Assembly: GCA_024235015.1 (NCBI GenBank)
Contig: JACKNG010000002.1
Coordinates: forward strand, 186,001 to 250,000
From: Gammaproteobacteria bacterium
Lineage (GTDB): Bacteria; Pseudomonadota; Gammaproteobacteria; Ga0077536
Length of the DNA: 64,000 nt
Direction: 5' to 3'
This document shows positions 45,671 through 57,724 of the stretch, piece by piece. A program made the translations under genes and the position numbers. Every line of letters starts with the position of its first letter. Positions within the stretch are counted from its first letter, which is position 1. The notes beneath the pieces were generated by a model. It made no database searches, was not told where the DNA came from, and saw only the letters and a program-made list of their open reading frames with translations.

Positions 45671-47392
45671 ATGGCGGTATCGAGTAACCGCGTGCCCTTG
45701 AGCGGGCTCGCACGCAAGCTGGTCGCCGACGGCCTGCTCGCCGAAGACGCGGCCAGCGAAGCTTTCCAGGAAGCCCTCGGCAAGAAAATCCCCTTCGTCC
45801 GCTACCTCGTCGAGAACAAGCTCGCCGAAAGCAAGTCCATCGCGCAGGCGGCATCGGCCGAGTTCGGCGTGCCCATGGTCGACATCAACGCGATGGAGTT
45901 GGACAACGACACCATCAAGCTGGTCAACCGTGACCTCGTGCAGAAACACACCGCCCTGCCCTTGTTCAAGCGCGGCACGCGCGTGTTCATCGGTGTCGCC
46001 GACCCGACCAACCTGCAGGCACTGGACGAGATCAAGTTCAACATCGGCGGCGGCACCACCGAGGCAGTGGTGGTCGAGTGGGACAAGCTCACCAAGGCCA
46101 TCGACAAGGCGCTCGAGGACACCGACACCAGCCTCGGTGACATGGGCGACTCCGATCTCGAGGACTTCGACGACGTCGAGGTCGGCTCGAGCGAGCCCAC
46201 CCAGCAGGAAGACAGCGAGATCGACGACGCGCCGGTGGTGCGTTTCGTCAACAAGTGCCTGCTCGACGCCATCAAGCGCGGCGCCTCCGACCTCCACTTC
46301 GAACCCTACGAGAAGATTTACCGGGTACGTTTCCGCATCGACGGCGTCCTGCAGGAAGTGTCGCGGCCGCCGCTGGCGCTGGCCGGCAAGATCGCCGCAC
46401 GCATCAAGGTCATGTCGCGCCTCGACGTGTCGGAGCGCCGGGTGCCGCAGGACGGCCGCATCAAGCTCAAGCTGTCGAAGAACAAGGCCATCGACTTCCG
46501 CGTCAGCACCTGCCCGACCCTGTTCGGCGAGAAGGCGGTGCTGCGTATCCTCGATTCCGACGCGGCGAAATTGCAGATCGACCAGCTCGGCTACGAGGAC
46601 TTCCAGAAGGACCTCTTCCTCAAGAACCTGGCCAAGCCCTACGGCATGTTTCTCGTCACCGGGCCGACCGGCAGCGGTAAGACCGTCTCGCTCTACACCG
46701 GCATCAACATCATCAACAAGGAAGACGTCAACATCTCGACGGCCGAGGATCCGGTCGAAATCAACCTGCCCGGGGTCAACCAGGTGCAGGTCGACGAACG
46801 TACCGGCATGACCTTCCCCAAGGCGCTCAAGGCCTTCCTGCGCCAGGACCCGGACATCATCCTGGTCGGCGAGATCCGCGACCTCGAAACCGGTTCGATC
46901 GCGGTCAAGGCGGCACAGACCGGTCACATGGTGATGTCGACCCTGCACACCAACGACGCGCCGCAGACCCTGACCCGCCTGCAGGACATGGGCGTACAGG
47001 CGTTCGCGGTCGCGACCTCGATCAACCTCATCACGGCCCAGCGCCTGTGCCGACGCCTGCATCCAGACTACCGGGTGCCGATCGACATGCCGCCGGAAGC
47101 GTTGCTGGACGAGGGCTTCCCAGAGGAATGGGTCAACGAGGGCATCAAGCTGTTCGGGCCCGGCGATGGCGGCGCCGAATGCCCCAGCGGCTACAAGGGC
47201 CGCGCGGGCATCTACCAGGTGATGCCCATCTCGGACGCCATCAAGCGCCTCATCATCGAAGGTGCGAACGCCGTGCAGCTGGCCGACCAGGCCGCTGCCG
47301 AAGGCATCTGGGACATCCGCCGGTCGGGCCTGTCCAAGGTACGCGCGGGTGTCACCAGCCTCGCCGAAGTCAACCGAGTGACGGTGGAGTAA
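45671..47392 (+). CDS. pilB: Type IV pilus assembly ATPase PilB
   Basis: 573 residues from ATG 45671. N-terminal MshEN-type domain (about 5-150), an acidic linker, and the secretion ATPase with Walker A GPTGSGKTVS, the Asp box around ISTAEDPVEI, Walker B DIILVGEIRD and the His box TLHTNDAPQT. It drives pilin polymerisation. The C-terminal zinc site, normally two CxxC pairs, is degenerate: the first pair reads LHPDYR and the second GAEC, leaving one of four cysteines. First gene of pilBCD, 7 bases from pilC. Confidence 0.95.
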   Translation: MAVSSNRVPLSGLARKLVADGLLAEDAASEAFQEALGKKIPFVRYLVENKLAESKSIAQAASAEFGVPMVDINAMELDNDTIKLVNRDLVQKHTALPLFKRGTRVFIGVADPTNLQALDEIKFNIGGGTTEAVVVEWDKLTKAIDKALEDTDTSLGDMGDSDLEDFDDVEVGSSEPTQQEDSEIDDAPVVRFVNKCLLDAIKRGASDLHFEPYEKIYRVRFRIDGVLQEVSRPPLALAGKIAARIKVMSRLDVSERRVPQDGRIKLKLSKNKAIDFRVSTCPTLFGEKAVLRILDSDAAKLQIDQLGYEDFQKDLFLKNLAKPYGMFLVTGPTGSGKTVSLYTGINIINKEDVNISTAEDPVEINLPGVNQVQVDERTGMTFPKALKAFLRQDPDIILVGEIRDLETGSIAVKAAQTGHMVMSTLHTNDAPQTLTRLQDMGVQAFAVATSINLITAQRLCRRLHPDYRVPIDMPPEALLDEGFPEEWVNEGIKLFGPGDGGAECPSGYKGRAGIYQVMPISDAIKRLIIEGANAVQLADQAAAEGIWDIRRSGLSKVRAGVTSLAEVNRVTVE

Positions 47393-47398
47393 GCCAGC

Positions 47399-48616
47399 AT
47401 GGCAACAGCTGCAGCCAAGTCGGACATGTTCGTCTGGGAAGGTGTCGACAAGAACGGCAAGCGCGTCAAGGGAGAGATGTCGGGGCAGAACGATGCCCTG
47501 ATCAAGGCACAGCTGCGTCGCCAGGGCGTCAACCCGCTCAAGGTGACGAAGAAGCGCAAGCCGTTGCTCAGCGGCGGCGGCAAGATCACGTCCAAGGACA
47601 TCACCGTGTTCAGCCGCCAGATGGCGACGATGATGTCATCGGGCGTGCCGCTGGTGCAGTCGTTCGAGATCGTCGGCCGCGGCCACGAGAACAAGGCCAT
47701 GCAGGATCTCATCCTGTCGCTCAAGGCCGACGTCGAGGCCGGCGGCTCGCTCAACGAGGCCCTCGGCAAGCACCCGCAGCAGTTCAACGAGCTTTACCGC
47801 AACCTCGTCACGGCCGGCGAGCAGGCCGGTATCCTCGAGGAGATCCTGCACAAGCTCGCCACGTACATGGAGAAGACCGAGGCGCTCAAGTCGAAGATCA
47901 AGGGCGCGATGTTCTACCCCATCGCCGTGATCGTCGTCGCCTTCGTCATCACCTGCATCCTCATGATCTTCGTCATCCCGCAGTTCCAGGACCTGTTCTC
48001 CGGGTTCGGCGCGGACCTGCCGGCGCTGACCCAGGTGGTCATCAACATGTCCAAGTGGTTCCAGGAATTCTGGTGGGTTCTGATCGGCGGGATCGTCGGC
48101 GTGATCGTTCTGATCATGCAGGCCATGAAGCGCTCGATTAAGTTCGCCCACTTCGTCGATCGCCTGCTGCTCAAGATCCCGGTCATCGGCGATATCCTCA
48201 ACAAGTCGGCCATCGCACGTTTCGCCCGTACCTTGTCGACGATGTTCGCCGCCGGCACACCGTTGGTCGAAGCCATGACCTCGGTCGCCGGGGCCTGCGG
48301 CAACATCGTCTACTACGAAGCGACCATGAAGATGCGCGACGAGATCTCCACCGGCACGCAGGTGCAGGCCGCAATGCGCGACAGTGGCGTGTTTCCCAAC
48401 ATGGTCATCCAGATGGTCGCCATCGGCGAGGAATCCGGCGCACTCGACCAGATGCTGAGCAAGGTCGCGGACTGGTACGAACAGGAGGTCGACGACGCCG
48501 TCGATTCCCTGACCAGCCTGCTCGAACCGATCATCATGGCCGTGCTCGGCGTCCTCATCGGCGGCCTCGTCGTCGCCATGTACCTGCCGATCTTCAAGAT
48601 GGGCCAGGTCGTCTAG
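47399..48616 (+). CDS. pilC: Type IV pilus inner-membrane platform protein PilC
   Basis: 405 residues, the usual length. Two T2SF/GspF domains: the first (about 70-195) with FSRQMATMMSSGVPLVQSFEI and AGEQAGILEEIL, the second (about 270-400) with FARTLSTMFAAGTPLVEAM and GEESGALDQML. Three membrane helices sit at about 170-200, 220-245 and the C-terminus. It couples PilB to pilin assembly. Confidence 0.96.
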   Translation: MATAAAKSDMFVWEGVDKNGKRVKGEMSGQNDALIKAQLRRQGVNPLKVTKKRKPLLSGGGKITSKDITVFSRQMATMMSSGVPLVQSFEIVGRGHENKAMQDLILSLKADVEAGGSLNEALGKHPQQFNELYRNLVTAGEQAGILEEILHKLATYMEKTEALKSKIKGAMFYPIAVIVVAFVITCILMIFVIPQFQDLFSGFGADLPALTQVVINMSKWFQEFWWVLIGGIVGVIVLIMQAMKRSIKFAHFVDRLLLKIPVIGDILNKSAIARFARTLSTMFAAGTPLVEAMTSVAGACGNIVYYEATMKMRDEISTGTQVQAAMRDSGVFPNMVIQMVAIGEESGALDQMLSKVADWYEQEVDDAVDSLTSLLEPIIMAVLGVLIGGLVVAMYLPIFKMGQVV

Positions 48617-48694
48617 GCACCAGCGCGTCGACCGCAGCGGTCGCGCGCCGCCCCGGCGGCGCCACGGCCGCGGCGTACCCTGGCGTCCTACCCC

Positions 48695-49597
48695 ATGAAC
48701 CCAGCCACCAGCGCACTGCCCATCGACCCGTGGTTCTTCGTCGCGGGAATGGGCGTGCTCGGCCTGCTCATCGGCAGCTTCCTCAACGTCGTCATCCACC
48801 GCCTGCCGCGCATGATGGAGCGTGAATGGAAGTCGGAATGCCGCCAGCTGCTGGGTCAGGAGGAGAGCGACGATGGAGCTGTCTTCAACCTGGTGACGCC
48901 ACGCTCGCGCTGCCCGCATTGCGAGCGCCAGATTGCCGCCATCGACAACGTGCCCGTGCTCAGTTACGTGCTGCTCGGGGGCAAGTGCCGCCACTGCCGC
49001 CAGCGCATCTCGCCACGCTACCCGGTCGTGGAGTTCGTCAGCGGAGCACTCGCCGCCTATGCGGCGTGGCGCTTCGGGCCGACCGAAGACGGTGTGACGG
49101 GGATGAGTGCATTCGCAGCCGTCGCCGCGGCCATCTACAGCTGGTACCTGCTCGCGCTGGCCCTGATCGACTACGACACGCAGCTCCTGCCCGACAGCAT
49201 GACCCTGCCGTTGCTCTGGTTCGGCATCGCCTGCGCCTTCTTCGGCCCGTTCGCACCCGACCTGGCGAGCGCCGTGCTCGGCGCCATGTTCGGCTACCTC
49301 AGCCTGTGGTCCGTGTACTGGCTGTTCAAGCTCGTCACTGGCAAGGAAGGCATGGGCTACGGCGATTTCAAGCTGCTTGCCGCCCTCGGTGCCTGGCTCG
49401 GCTGGCAAGCCCTGCCGACGCTGATCCTGGTCTCGTCCGCCGTCGGCGCGGTGATCGGCATCGGACTCATCGCGACCGGGCTCGTCAAGCGTTCGCAACC
49501 CATACCCTTCGGTCCCTACCTCGCCATCGCCGGCATCATCGCCATGCACTGGCAGGACGAACTCGCCGCCCTGTTCAGCTTCGGGCGGACCTTGTGA
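48695..49597 (+). CDS. pilD: Prepilin peptidase / N-methyltransferase PilD
   Basis: 300 residues with about eight membrane helices. The N-terminal cytoplasmic domain has both zinc pairs (CPHC and CRHC) separated by DNVPVLSYVLLGGK. The aspartyl protease residues lie in LIDYDTQLLPD and GYGDFKLLAALGAWLG. It cleaves the leader of PilA and related pseudopilins and methylates the new N-terminus. It follows pilC after 78 bases containing GC hairpins but no T-run. Confidence 0.96.
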   Translation: MNPATSALPIDPWFFVAGMGVLGLLIGSFLNVVIHRLPRMMEREWKSECRQLLGQEESDDGAVFNLVTPRSRCPHCERQIAAIDNVPVLSYVLLGGKCRHCRQRISPRYPVVEFVSGALAAYAAWRFGPTEDGVTGMSAFAAVAAAIYSWYLLALALIDYDTQLLPDSMTLPLLWFGIACAFFGPFAPDLASAVLGAMFGYLSLWSVYWLFKLVTGKEGMGYGDFKLLAALGAWLGWQALPTLILVSSAVGAVIGIGLIATGLVKRSQPIPFGPYLAIAGIIAMHWQDELAALFSFGRTL

Positions 49598-49652
49598 GGA
49601 CGGCGCTGGCACGGCGCGAATGCGGCCCGCGCTCGACCACGAGCGCTTGGCA

Positions 49653-50285
49653 ATGAACACGACCATGGTGGTCGCGGTCACCGGCGGGATCGGTTCCGGT
49701 AAGTCCACCGTGTGTGACCTCTTCGCCCAGCGCCACGGGGTTCCGGTCATCGACGCCGACCAGGTCGCGCGCGAAGTCGTCGAGCCTGGCGAGCCGGGGC
49801 TGGCGGAGATCGTGGAGGCTTTCGGCGCCGAAGTCCTCGATGCCACGGGCCGCCTCGACCGCCGGCGGCTGAAGGCGATCGTGTTCGCCGACGCCGCACT
49901 GCGCCGCCAACTCGAACACATCCTTCACCCGCGTATCCGCGCGCGCATCGAGGCGCACATCGCGGCCGTCACGACGCCCTACTGCCTGCTCGGTATTCCA
50001 CTGCTGGCCGAGGGCGGCGGCGGTCAGTACGACCGCGTTCTCGTCGTCGACTGCAGCGAAGACACCCAGCGTGCGCGCGTGCGCCTGCGCGACGATTTGA
50101 CAGACGACGAAGTCATGGCAATCATGCGCAGCCAAGCGAGCCGCGATGCACGTCTGGGTATTGCCGACGACGTCATCGTCAACGACGGCTCGCGCGACGA
50201 TCTGCTGGAGCGCGTGGATGCGCTCCACGCCGCCTACATCGAACTCGCGCAATCCCGGACTCCGCCCCGCACGAGCCACCCATGA
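49653..50285 (+). CDS. coaE: Dephospho-CoA kinase
   Basis: 210 residues from ATG 49653. P-loop VTGGIGSGKSTV, the substrate region VIDADQVAREVVEPG, and the lid helix with RMRSQASRDARLGIADDVI-type residues (here IMRSQASRDARLGIADD). It phosphorylates dephospho-CoA in the last step of CoA synthesis. The stop overlaps the zapD start by four bases. The pilD-coaE-zapD order is conserved. Confidence 0.95.
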   Translation: MNTTMVVAVTGGIGSGKSTVCDLFAQRHGVPVIDADQVAREVVEPGEPGLAEIVEAFGAEVLDATGRLDRRRLKAIVFADAALRRQLEHILHPRIRARIEAHIAAVTTPYCLLGIPLLAEGGGGQYDRVLVVDCSEDTQRARVRLRDDLTDDEVMAIMRSQASRDARLGIADDVIVNDGSRDDLLERVDALHAAYIELAQSRTPPRTSHP

Positions 50286-51097
50286 AAAGCGACACCACCG
50301 GCAAACAGGCCAGCCTGTTCCCCAGTGCGGCGCAGTCGGTGGTCTATGAGCAACCGCTCAATGAACGCATGCGTAACTGCCTGCGCCTCGAACATTTGTT
50401 CCTCGGTATCGAAGCCGGTATCCGCGCCGGCGGCGAGTGGGAGGCACGTGACGCCCTGGCACGCATGCTCGAAATCTGCGATTTCCTCTCACGTACCGAT
50501 GTCAAAGGTGAGCTGAGCAAGGAACTCGAACGCGATATCGGCGTATTCAACGGCTTACGCAACAATCCCGGGGTCAACCCCGAGATGCTGGACAAGACCG
50601 TGGCCTCCATCAGCGGCGTGCTCGGGCGCCTCAAGGCCAGCGACTACCAACCCGGGCAGTGCCTGCGCAACGACGAGTTGGCCAACCAGGTACGCCAGCG
50701 CATCGCCATCCCCGGGGGCACGTGCAGCTTCGACGTGCCGGCCCTGCACTACTGGCTGAATGCCGATCCGGCCCTGCGCGCCAGCCATCTCAGCGCCTGG
50801 ATGAAGGACCTCCGGGTAGTCGAACAGGCTGCCCGCATCATCCTCGACCTGGTGCGCGAGAGCAGCAATCCGCGTTGCGTGGTCGCCCATGGCGGTTTCT
50901 ACCAGCAGCAGATCGAGCCGAGCACGCCATGCACCCTGGTGCGCGTTCTGATGCCCTCGAACGCGGCGGTCTATCCTGAGATCAGCGGCGGCAAGCATCG
51001 CTTCACGGTGCGTTTCTACAGCCAGAAATCAACCGCGACCCGCGCCGCACAGGCGCCGGAGGACGTGACCTTCGACCTCCAGTGCTGCGGTATCTGA
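50282..51097 (+). CDS. zapD: Cell division protein ZapD
   Basis: 271 residues, all-alpha N-terminal half (VYEQPLNERMRNCLRLEHLF is a family signature) and beta-rich C-terminal half (PEISGGKHRFTVRFY). It crosslinks FtsZ filaments at the division ring. yacG, which commonly follows zapD, is absent; the Nudix fusion gene converges 6 bases away. Confidence 0.93.
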   Translation: MKSDTTGKQASLFPSAAQSVVYEQPLNERMRNCLRLEHLFLGIEAGIRAGGEWEARDALARMLEICDFLSRTDVKGELSKELERDIGVFNGLRNNPGVNPEMLDKTVASISGVLGRLKASDYQPGQCLRNDELANQVRQRIAIPGGTCSFDVPALHYWLNADPALRASHLSAWMKDLRVVEQAARIILDLVRESSNPRCVVAHGGFYQQQIEPSTPCTLVRVLMPSNAAVYPEISGGKHRFTVRFYSQKSTATRAAQAPEDVTFDLQCCGI

Positions 51098-51103
51098 ATC
51101 CTC

Positions 51104-52114
51104 TCAACCAGACTGCGGCGGTGCCACGCTGAGCTCCGCGTCGAGCACCGCCCGTGCGGTAAGCGCGACCAGCTCGGATGACGGCAGGCCGTTGCCACTA
51201 CCGGCGCTCACGGCGATGCCCTGGCAGCCACGCCGGCGCATCAGCCCGGCCTGGTGCGCCCGAACCGGGCCGGCGGCGAACACCGGCATCGTCGCGGCAG
51301 CGGTGATCGCTGCCGGCCATTCCGCGTAACCGCCACCAGGGCCGGGCTCGGCGTAGACGAAATCGGCACCCAGCGTTGCGGCGCGGTGAACGTCCGCAAC
51401 GGTGCGACAGCTGGCGCTCAGCAAGCGTCCGGGCGCGGCGGGGCGTCGTTCGAACCGCGCCAGTTGCGCGGCCGATACGTGGACACCGTCGGCGAGGCCG
51501 TGGTCCTCTCCCCCATCGTCGACTGCCACCGTGCACCAGGCGCGTTGCGCACGGCAGGCGGCCAGCAACGCTGCCAGGGGTGGCGGCAGCGGTGGCGCAG
51601 GCAGGGCCAGTCGTAGCAGGCGCAGGCCAGCGGCCAGGCAGCGTTCGAGTGACGAGGCCAGTGCAGCCACATCATCCGCCCCGGTGAAATCAGCGGTGAG
51701 CGCCAGGCTGGGCAGGCGGGCAGCGGTCACGATCGGCTGGTTGGCGGCCGGGAAACGGTAGTGCGGCAGTGTCTCCGCCGCGACCCAACGCACGGTCTGC
51801 CCCTCGCGTCCGTGCGGGCGCCCCTCCCAGGCACGCACCTCCAGCACGTCCAGCAGCACGTGCTTGTCGGGATAGTGGTGATGGATGCGGATGAGGGGGA
51901 TACCGCCGGCGATGCGGATGCCGAGTTCTTCGGCGAGTTCACGCGCCAGCGCCGCCAACGGCGACTCGTGTGCTTCCAGCTTGCCGCCGGGAAATTCCCA
52001 CAAACCGCCCTGGTGGACGGCGTGCGGGCGCAGGCTGAGGAGGATGGCACCGTCTTCCACGCGGCGGATCACGCCGGCGGCGACGTGTACCGGCGCGGCC
52101 GGGGAAGTGCTCAC
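51104..52114 (-). CDS. Nudix hydrolase (MutT-like) fused to a ThiE-like domain
   Basis: 336 residues. The Nudix domain (about 10-135) holds a perfect box GKLEAHESPLAALARELAEE, as in the 8-oxo-dGTP hydrolase MutT. The C-terminal domain (about 150-330) is a TIM-barrel related to thiamine-phosphate synthase (GVHVSAAQL, GADFVYAEPG, PVFAAG), but lacks an obvious complete active site. The start is GTG 52114 or TTG 52120. Fusions of this kind occur next to secA/argJ in other Gammaproteobacteria; the role of the second domain is unknown. Confidence 0.88.
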   Translation of the reverse strand: MSTSPAAPVHVAAGVIRRVEDGAILLSLRPHAVHQGGLWEFPGGKLEAHESPLAALARELAEELGIRIAGGIPLIRIHHHYPDKHVLLDVLEVRAWEGRPHGREGQTVRWVAAETLPHYRFPAANQPIVTAARLPSLALTADFTGADDVAALASSLERCLAAGLRLLRLALPAPPLPPPLAALLAACRAQRAWCTVAVDDGGEDHGLADGVHVSAAQLARFERRPAAPGRLLSASCRTVADVHRAATLGADFVYAEPGPGGGYAEWPAAITAAATMPVFAAGPVRAHQAGLMRRRGCQGIAVSAGSGNGLPSSELVALTARAVLDAELSVAPPQSG

Positions 52115-52168
52115 AGCCAAGCTCGCCCGGCCGCGGAGAAGCGCATCATGGTCACCGTCGCGACGGTG

Positions 52169-53389
52169 TCAGCTCCGGTATTCGGCGTTGATCTTGACGT
52201 AGTCGAAGGACAGGTCGCACGTCCATACCGTGGTTTCATGCTCACCGCGTCCGATCGCGATATCGATGTCGACGGTCGGCTGCTTGATGACCGCCGTCAC
52301 GGCGGCCTCGTCGTAGTCGGTTACCGGCTGCCCCGCGCGCACGATCGGGCAAGGGCCGATGGCGATGGCAACGTCCTCGATGTCCAGACGAGTGGCACCG
52401 GCGCGGCCCACTGCAGCGAGGATCCGTCCCCAGTTCGCATCACTGGCGAACAAGGCGGTCTTGACCAGCGGCGACTCGGCTACGGCGTAGGCGACGCGCG
52501 CGCAGTCCTCCTCGCTGTAGCCGCCGCGGACGCGCAGGGCGACGAACTTGGTCGCGCCCTCGCCGTCACGGACGATGTCACGCGCGAGTTCGCCGCACAC
52601 CTGTTCGAAACCACCGAGCAGGGCCTGGCCCAACTCGTCGTCCGCGCTGGCCGGCGAAACGTTGCCCGCGGCGCCGGTAGCGATCGTCACCAGGGCGTCG
52701 TTGGTCGACGTGTCGCCGTCGACGGTGATGCGATTGAAGCTGCGCGCGACCGCTCGGGCGGTGAGCTCGGCGAGCACGGGCTGGGCGATGGTGGCATCGG
52801 TGGCGACGTAGGCGAGCATGGTTGCCATGTTCGGCTTGATCATGCCGCTGCCCTTGGTCATACCCGTGACCGTGAACCGGTGCGCACCGCACACCACCGT
52901 CGCGCTGCGCAGCTTGGGGCGTGTATCGGTCGTGAGGATGGCCGCTGCGGCACGCTGCCAGCCGTCCTCTGCGAGGTCGGCGAACAACGCCGGGACACAG
53001 GCCGCCAGGCGGTCGCTGTCGAGCTGCTGGCCGATGACCCCGGTCGAGTACGGCAGCACCTGTTCGACTGAGCACTCGCCGGCGCCGGCCACGGCCCGAC
53101 ACACCTCGAGCGCTGCCGCGATCCCGGCATCGCCGGTACCGGCATTGGCATTCCCTGCATTGATGACGAGAAACCGCGGGCGCGCGTTCGCCTCGTGGCG
53201 GCGCGCGACGATCACGGGCGCCGCGCAGAAACGGTTCGTCGTGTAGACGCCGTGGGCGCTGGCGCCCTCCGGAATCGCGATCAGACACAGGTCGTCGCGA
53301 TTCTTGTAACGCAAGCCGCTCGCCGTCGCGCCCAGTTTCAGGCCGCTGACCGGTAACGCGGAATCATTCGCAATCACCTCGGTGCTCAT
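52169..53389 (-). CDS. argJ: Bifunctional ornithine acetyltransferase / N-acetylglutamate synthase
   Basis: 406 residues. The autocleavage site ATML in KGSGMIKPNMATMLAYV gives the catalytic Thr of the beta chain; GITVDGDTSTND-type residues (RITVDGDTSTNDALVT) follow. It recycles the acetyl group in arginine synthesis. It starts 12 bases after the secA stop and is probably cotranscribed. Confidence 0.95.
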   Translation of the reverse strand: MSTEVIANDSALPVSGLKLGATASGLRYKNRDDLCLIAIPEGASAHGVYTTNRFCAAPVIVARRHEANARPRFLVINAGNANAGTGDAGIAAALEVCRAVAGAGECSVEQVLPYSTGVIGQQLDSDRLAACVPALFADLAEDGWQRAAAAILTTDTRPKLRSATVVCGAHRFTVTGMTKGSGMIKPNMATMLAYVATDATIAQPVLAELTARAVARSFNRITVDGDTSTNDALVTIATGAAGNVSPASADDELGQALLGGFEQVCGELARDIVRDGEGATKFVALRVRGGYSEEDCARVAYAVAESPLVKTALFASDANWGRILAAVGRAGATRLDIEDVAIAIGPCPIVRAGQPVTDYDEAAVTAVIKQPTVDIDIAIGRGEHETTVWTCDLSFDYVKINAEYRS

Positions 53390-53401
53390 GCGCGGATGGC
53401 C

Positions 53402-56152
<2,751 letters not shown>

Positions 56153-56217
56153 GAGCGTAATTCGGAGGTGTCTGGGGTGGTCGTCGCGTGCCGCTCCGGG
56201 ACCCGAGCGGGCGGCGC

Positions 56218-56226
56218 ATTGTATCA
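56218..56226 (-). promoter_or_regulatory. Candidate extended -10 promoter of secA
   Basis: Minus strand TGATACAAT is an extended -10 element (TGN before TACAAT) 66 bases from the secA start. No good -35 is seen, as is common for extended -10 promoters. The remaining gap 56153-56284 has no other recognisable signal. Confidence 0.45.
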
Positions 56227-56284
56227 GGTTCGCATGCCCGGCCCCGCTGACGGCCAACCGGGCCGCAGCGGCAACGGGGCGCGG

Positions 56285-57223
56285 TCAATTGCGCGCGTGG
56301 CGCCCGATGAAACGGCTGGGATTGACGGTCTTGTCGTCGCGCACGACCTCGAAGTGAACGTGCGGGCCGGTCACGCGGCCGGTTGCGCCGAGCAGCGCGA
56401 TCGGTTGGTTCTTGTCGACTTTTTCACCGACGCTTACCAGGTTGACGCGATTGTGGGCGTAACGAGTGACATAGCCGTTTCCGTGGTTGATCTCGACCAG
56501 GTTGCCATATCCCCAGCGCTTGCCGGACCAGATGACCAACCCGGGGGCCGCGGCTCTCACCTCGACGCCCGGCTTGCCGACGAAATCGATGCCACTGTGG
56601 AATTCACGGCGACCGTTCACGGGATCCGTCCGGTAGCCGTATCCGGATGAAATCCAACCGTCCGCCACCGGGGTTCCGGCCGGTCGGGTGTCGTCCATCT
56701 GTTCACGATTGAGCAGGAAGGCCTCGAGCATCGACAGGCGCGCCTCGCGCAGTTCGAGTTCGTCACCCAAGGCGTCGATGTTCTCCAGCAAGCCCTGCCA
56801 CTGTGGCGGGTCGCTGTGCTCGGGCTCGGGACCGCCCACCGGCGGCGGGCGCTCGAAGGCATATTCCGTTGCGTCGAGACCGGCCGCGGTCACGACGTGT
56901 TCGGCAGCCACCTCGAGGCGGGTCATGCGCCCCTGCATGCGTCCCACGGACACCGCCAGGGCGCTCAGGTCCGCCCCCATGTCACGTTGCAGACTGTTGA
57001 GGAAGTGCCGTTGCAGCAGTAATTCGCGTTGCCAGATGGTGGACGAACGGTCCGGGTTGTTGAGCAACGCTTCCAGCATTGCGTCGCCACCGCGTGTCCA
57101 ACCCCAGAAGGTTGCGCCGGCGATGAGCGCCGCGACGATCCCCGCCAGGCCGAGCAACCGCCACCAGCTCAAGCGGATGCCAGCGGTCGTACCGCGGCGC
57201 TTTGATATGATCAGAATTTCCAT
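56285..57223 (-). CDS. M23 (LytM) family peptidase, membrane-anchored
   Basis: 312 residues. One N-terminal membrane helix (about 20-42), a coiled-coil-like periplasmic region (about 60-125 and 145-175), then the LytM domain with HSGIDF, GNLVEINHGNGYVTRYAHN and HVHFEV. The zinc residues His and Asp of HSGID and the HVH pair are present, so it could be an active endopeptidase or an amidase activator. It lies between the DUF721 gene and secA, a conserved place. Confidence 0.9.
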   Translation of the reverse strand: MEILIISKRRGTTAGIRLSWWRLLGLAGIVAALIAGATFWGWTRGGDAMLEALLNNPDRSSTIWQRELLLQRHFLNSLQRDMGADLSALAVSVGRMQGRMTRLEVAAEHVVTAAGLDATEYAFERPPPVGGPEPEHSDPPQWQGLLENIDALGDELELREARLSMLEAFLLNREQMDDTRPAGTPVADGWISSGYGYRTDPVNGRREFHSGIDFVGKPGVEVRAAAPGLVIWSGKRWGYGNLVEINHGNGYVTRYAHNRVNLVSVGEKVDKNQPIALLGATGRVTGPHVHFEVVRDDKTVNPSRFIGRHARN

Positions 57224-57276
57224 GCAGGGAACCTACCGGCGTGCCCCACGGGGCTCGACGGGTATCGGAGCAAAGC

Positions 57277-57717
57277 GTGAAAGCACCAACCCAGGTCGGC
57301 CGTATTGTGTCTGCATTCGGGCACCTAAAGCAATTGACCGCCCGGGCTGCCCGGGTCGCCGAGCTCGAAAAGGAACTGCAATCCCTGCTGCCGCCCGCGC
57401 TCGCAGCGCAGGTACGGCTCGCGACCATCGAGAACGGCTCACTGGTGTTGTTCGCGGCGAGCCCGGCCTGGGCGGCCAAGCTTCGCTACGCGACTCCGCA
57501 ATTGCTGGCGGCGCTGCCGCGACGCGCGGAATTCGCCGAGGTCCGCAGCATTCGAGTACGCGTCGAACCACGCGAGTCCACGGCCCCTGGCGAGAGGCGG
57601 CCCGAGCGGGCCCACATGAGTGCTGCCGCCGGCCGCGATATTCGAGCGCAGGCCGAGAGCCTGGACGACGATAACCTCCGCGCGGCCCTGCGGCGGCTCG
57701 CCCGCCGCGCCGATTGA
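57277..57717 (+). CDS. DUF721 protein, DciA-like helicase loader
   Basis: 146 residues from GTG 57277, which has a CGGAG ribosome-binding site; GTG 57241 is the alternative. The DUF721 domain (about 1-100) shows LLPPALAAQVRLATIENGSLVLFAASPAWAAKLRY, the KH-like fold of DciA. DciA loads the replicative helicase DnaB where DnaC is missing. The gene lies between lpxC and secA, as in Pseudomonas, converging with lpxC with a 7-base gap. Confidence 0.8.
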   Translation: MKAPTQVGRIVSAFGHLKQLTARAARVAELEKELQSLLPPALAAQVRLATIENGSLVLFAASPAWAAKLRYATPQLLAALPRRAEFAEVRSIRVRVEPRESTAPGERRPERAHMSAAAGRDIRAQAESLDDDNLRAALRRLARRAD

Positions 57718-57724
57718 ACCCCGA

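Noticed and set aside
48629..48661. GC hairpins after pilC as a terminator
   Set aside because: Stems CGACCG/CGGTCG and CGCCGCC/GGCGGCG have no following T-run, and pilD continues in the same direction.
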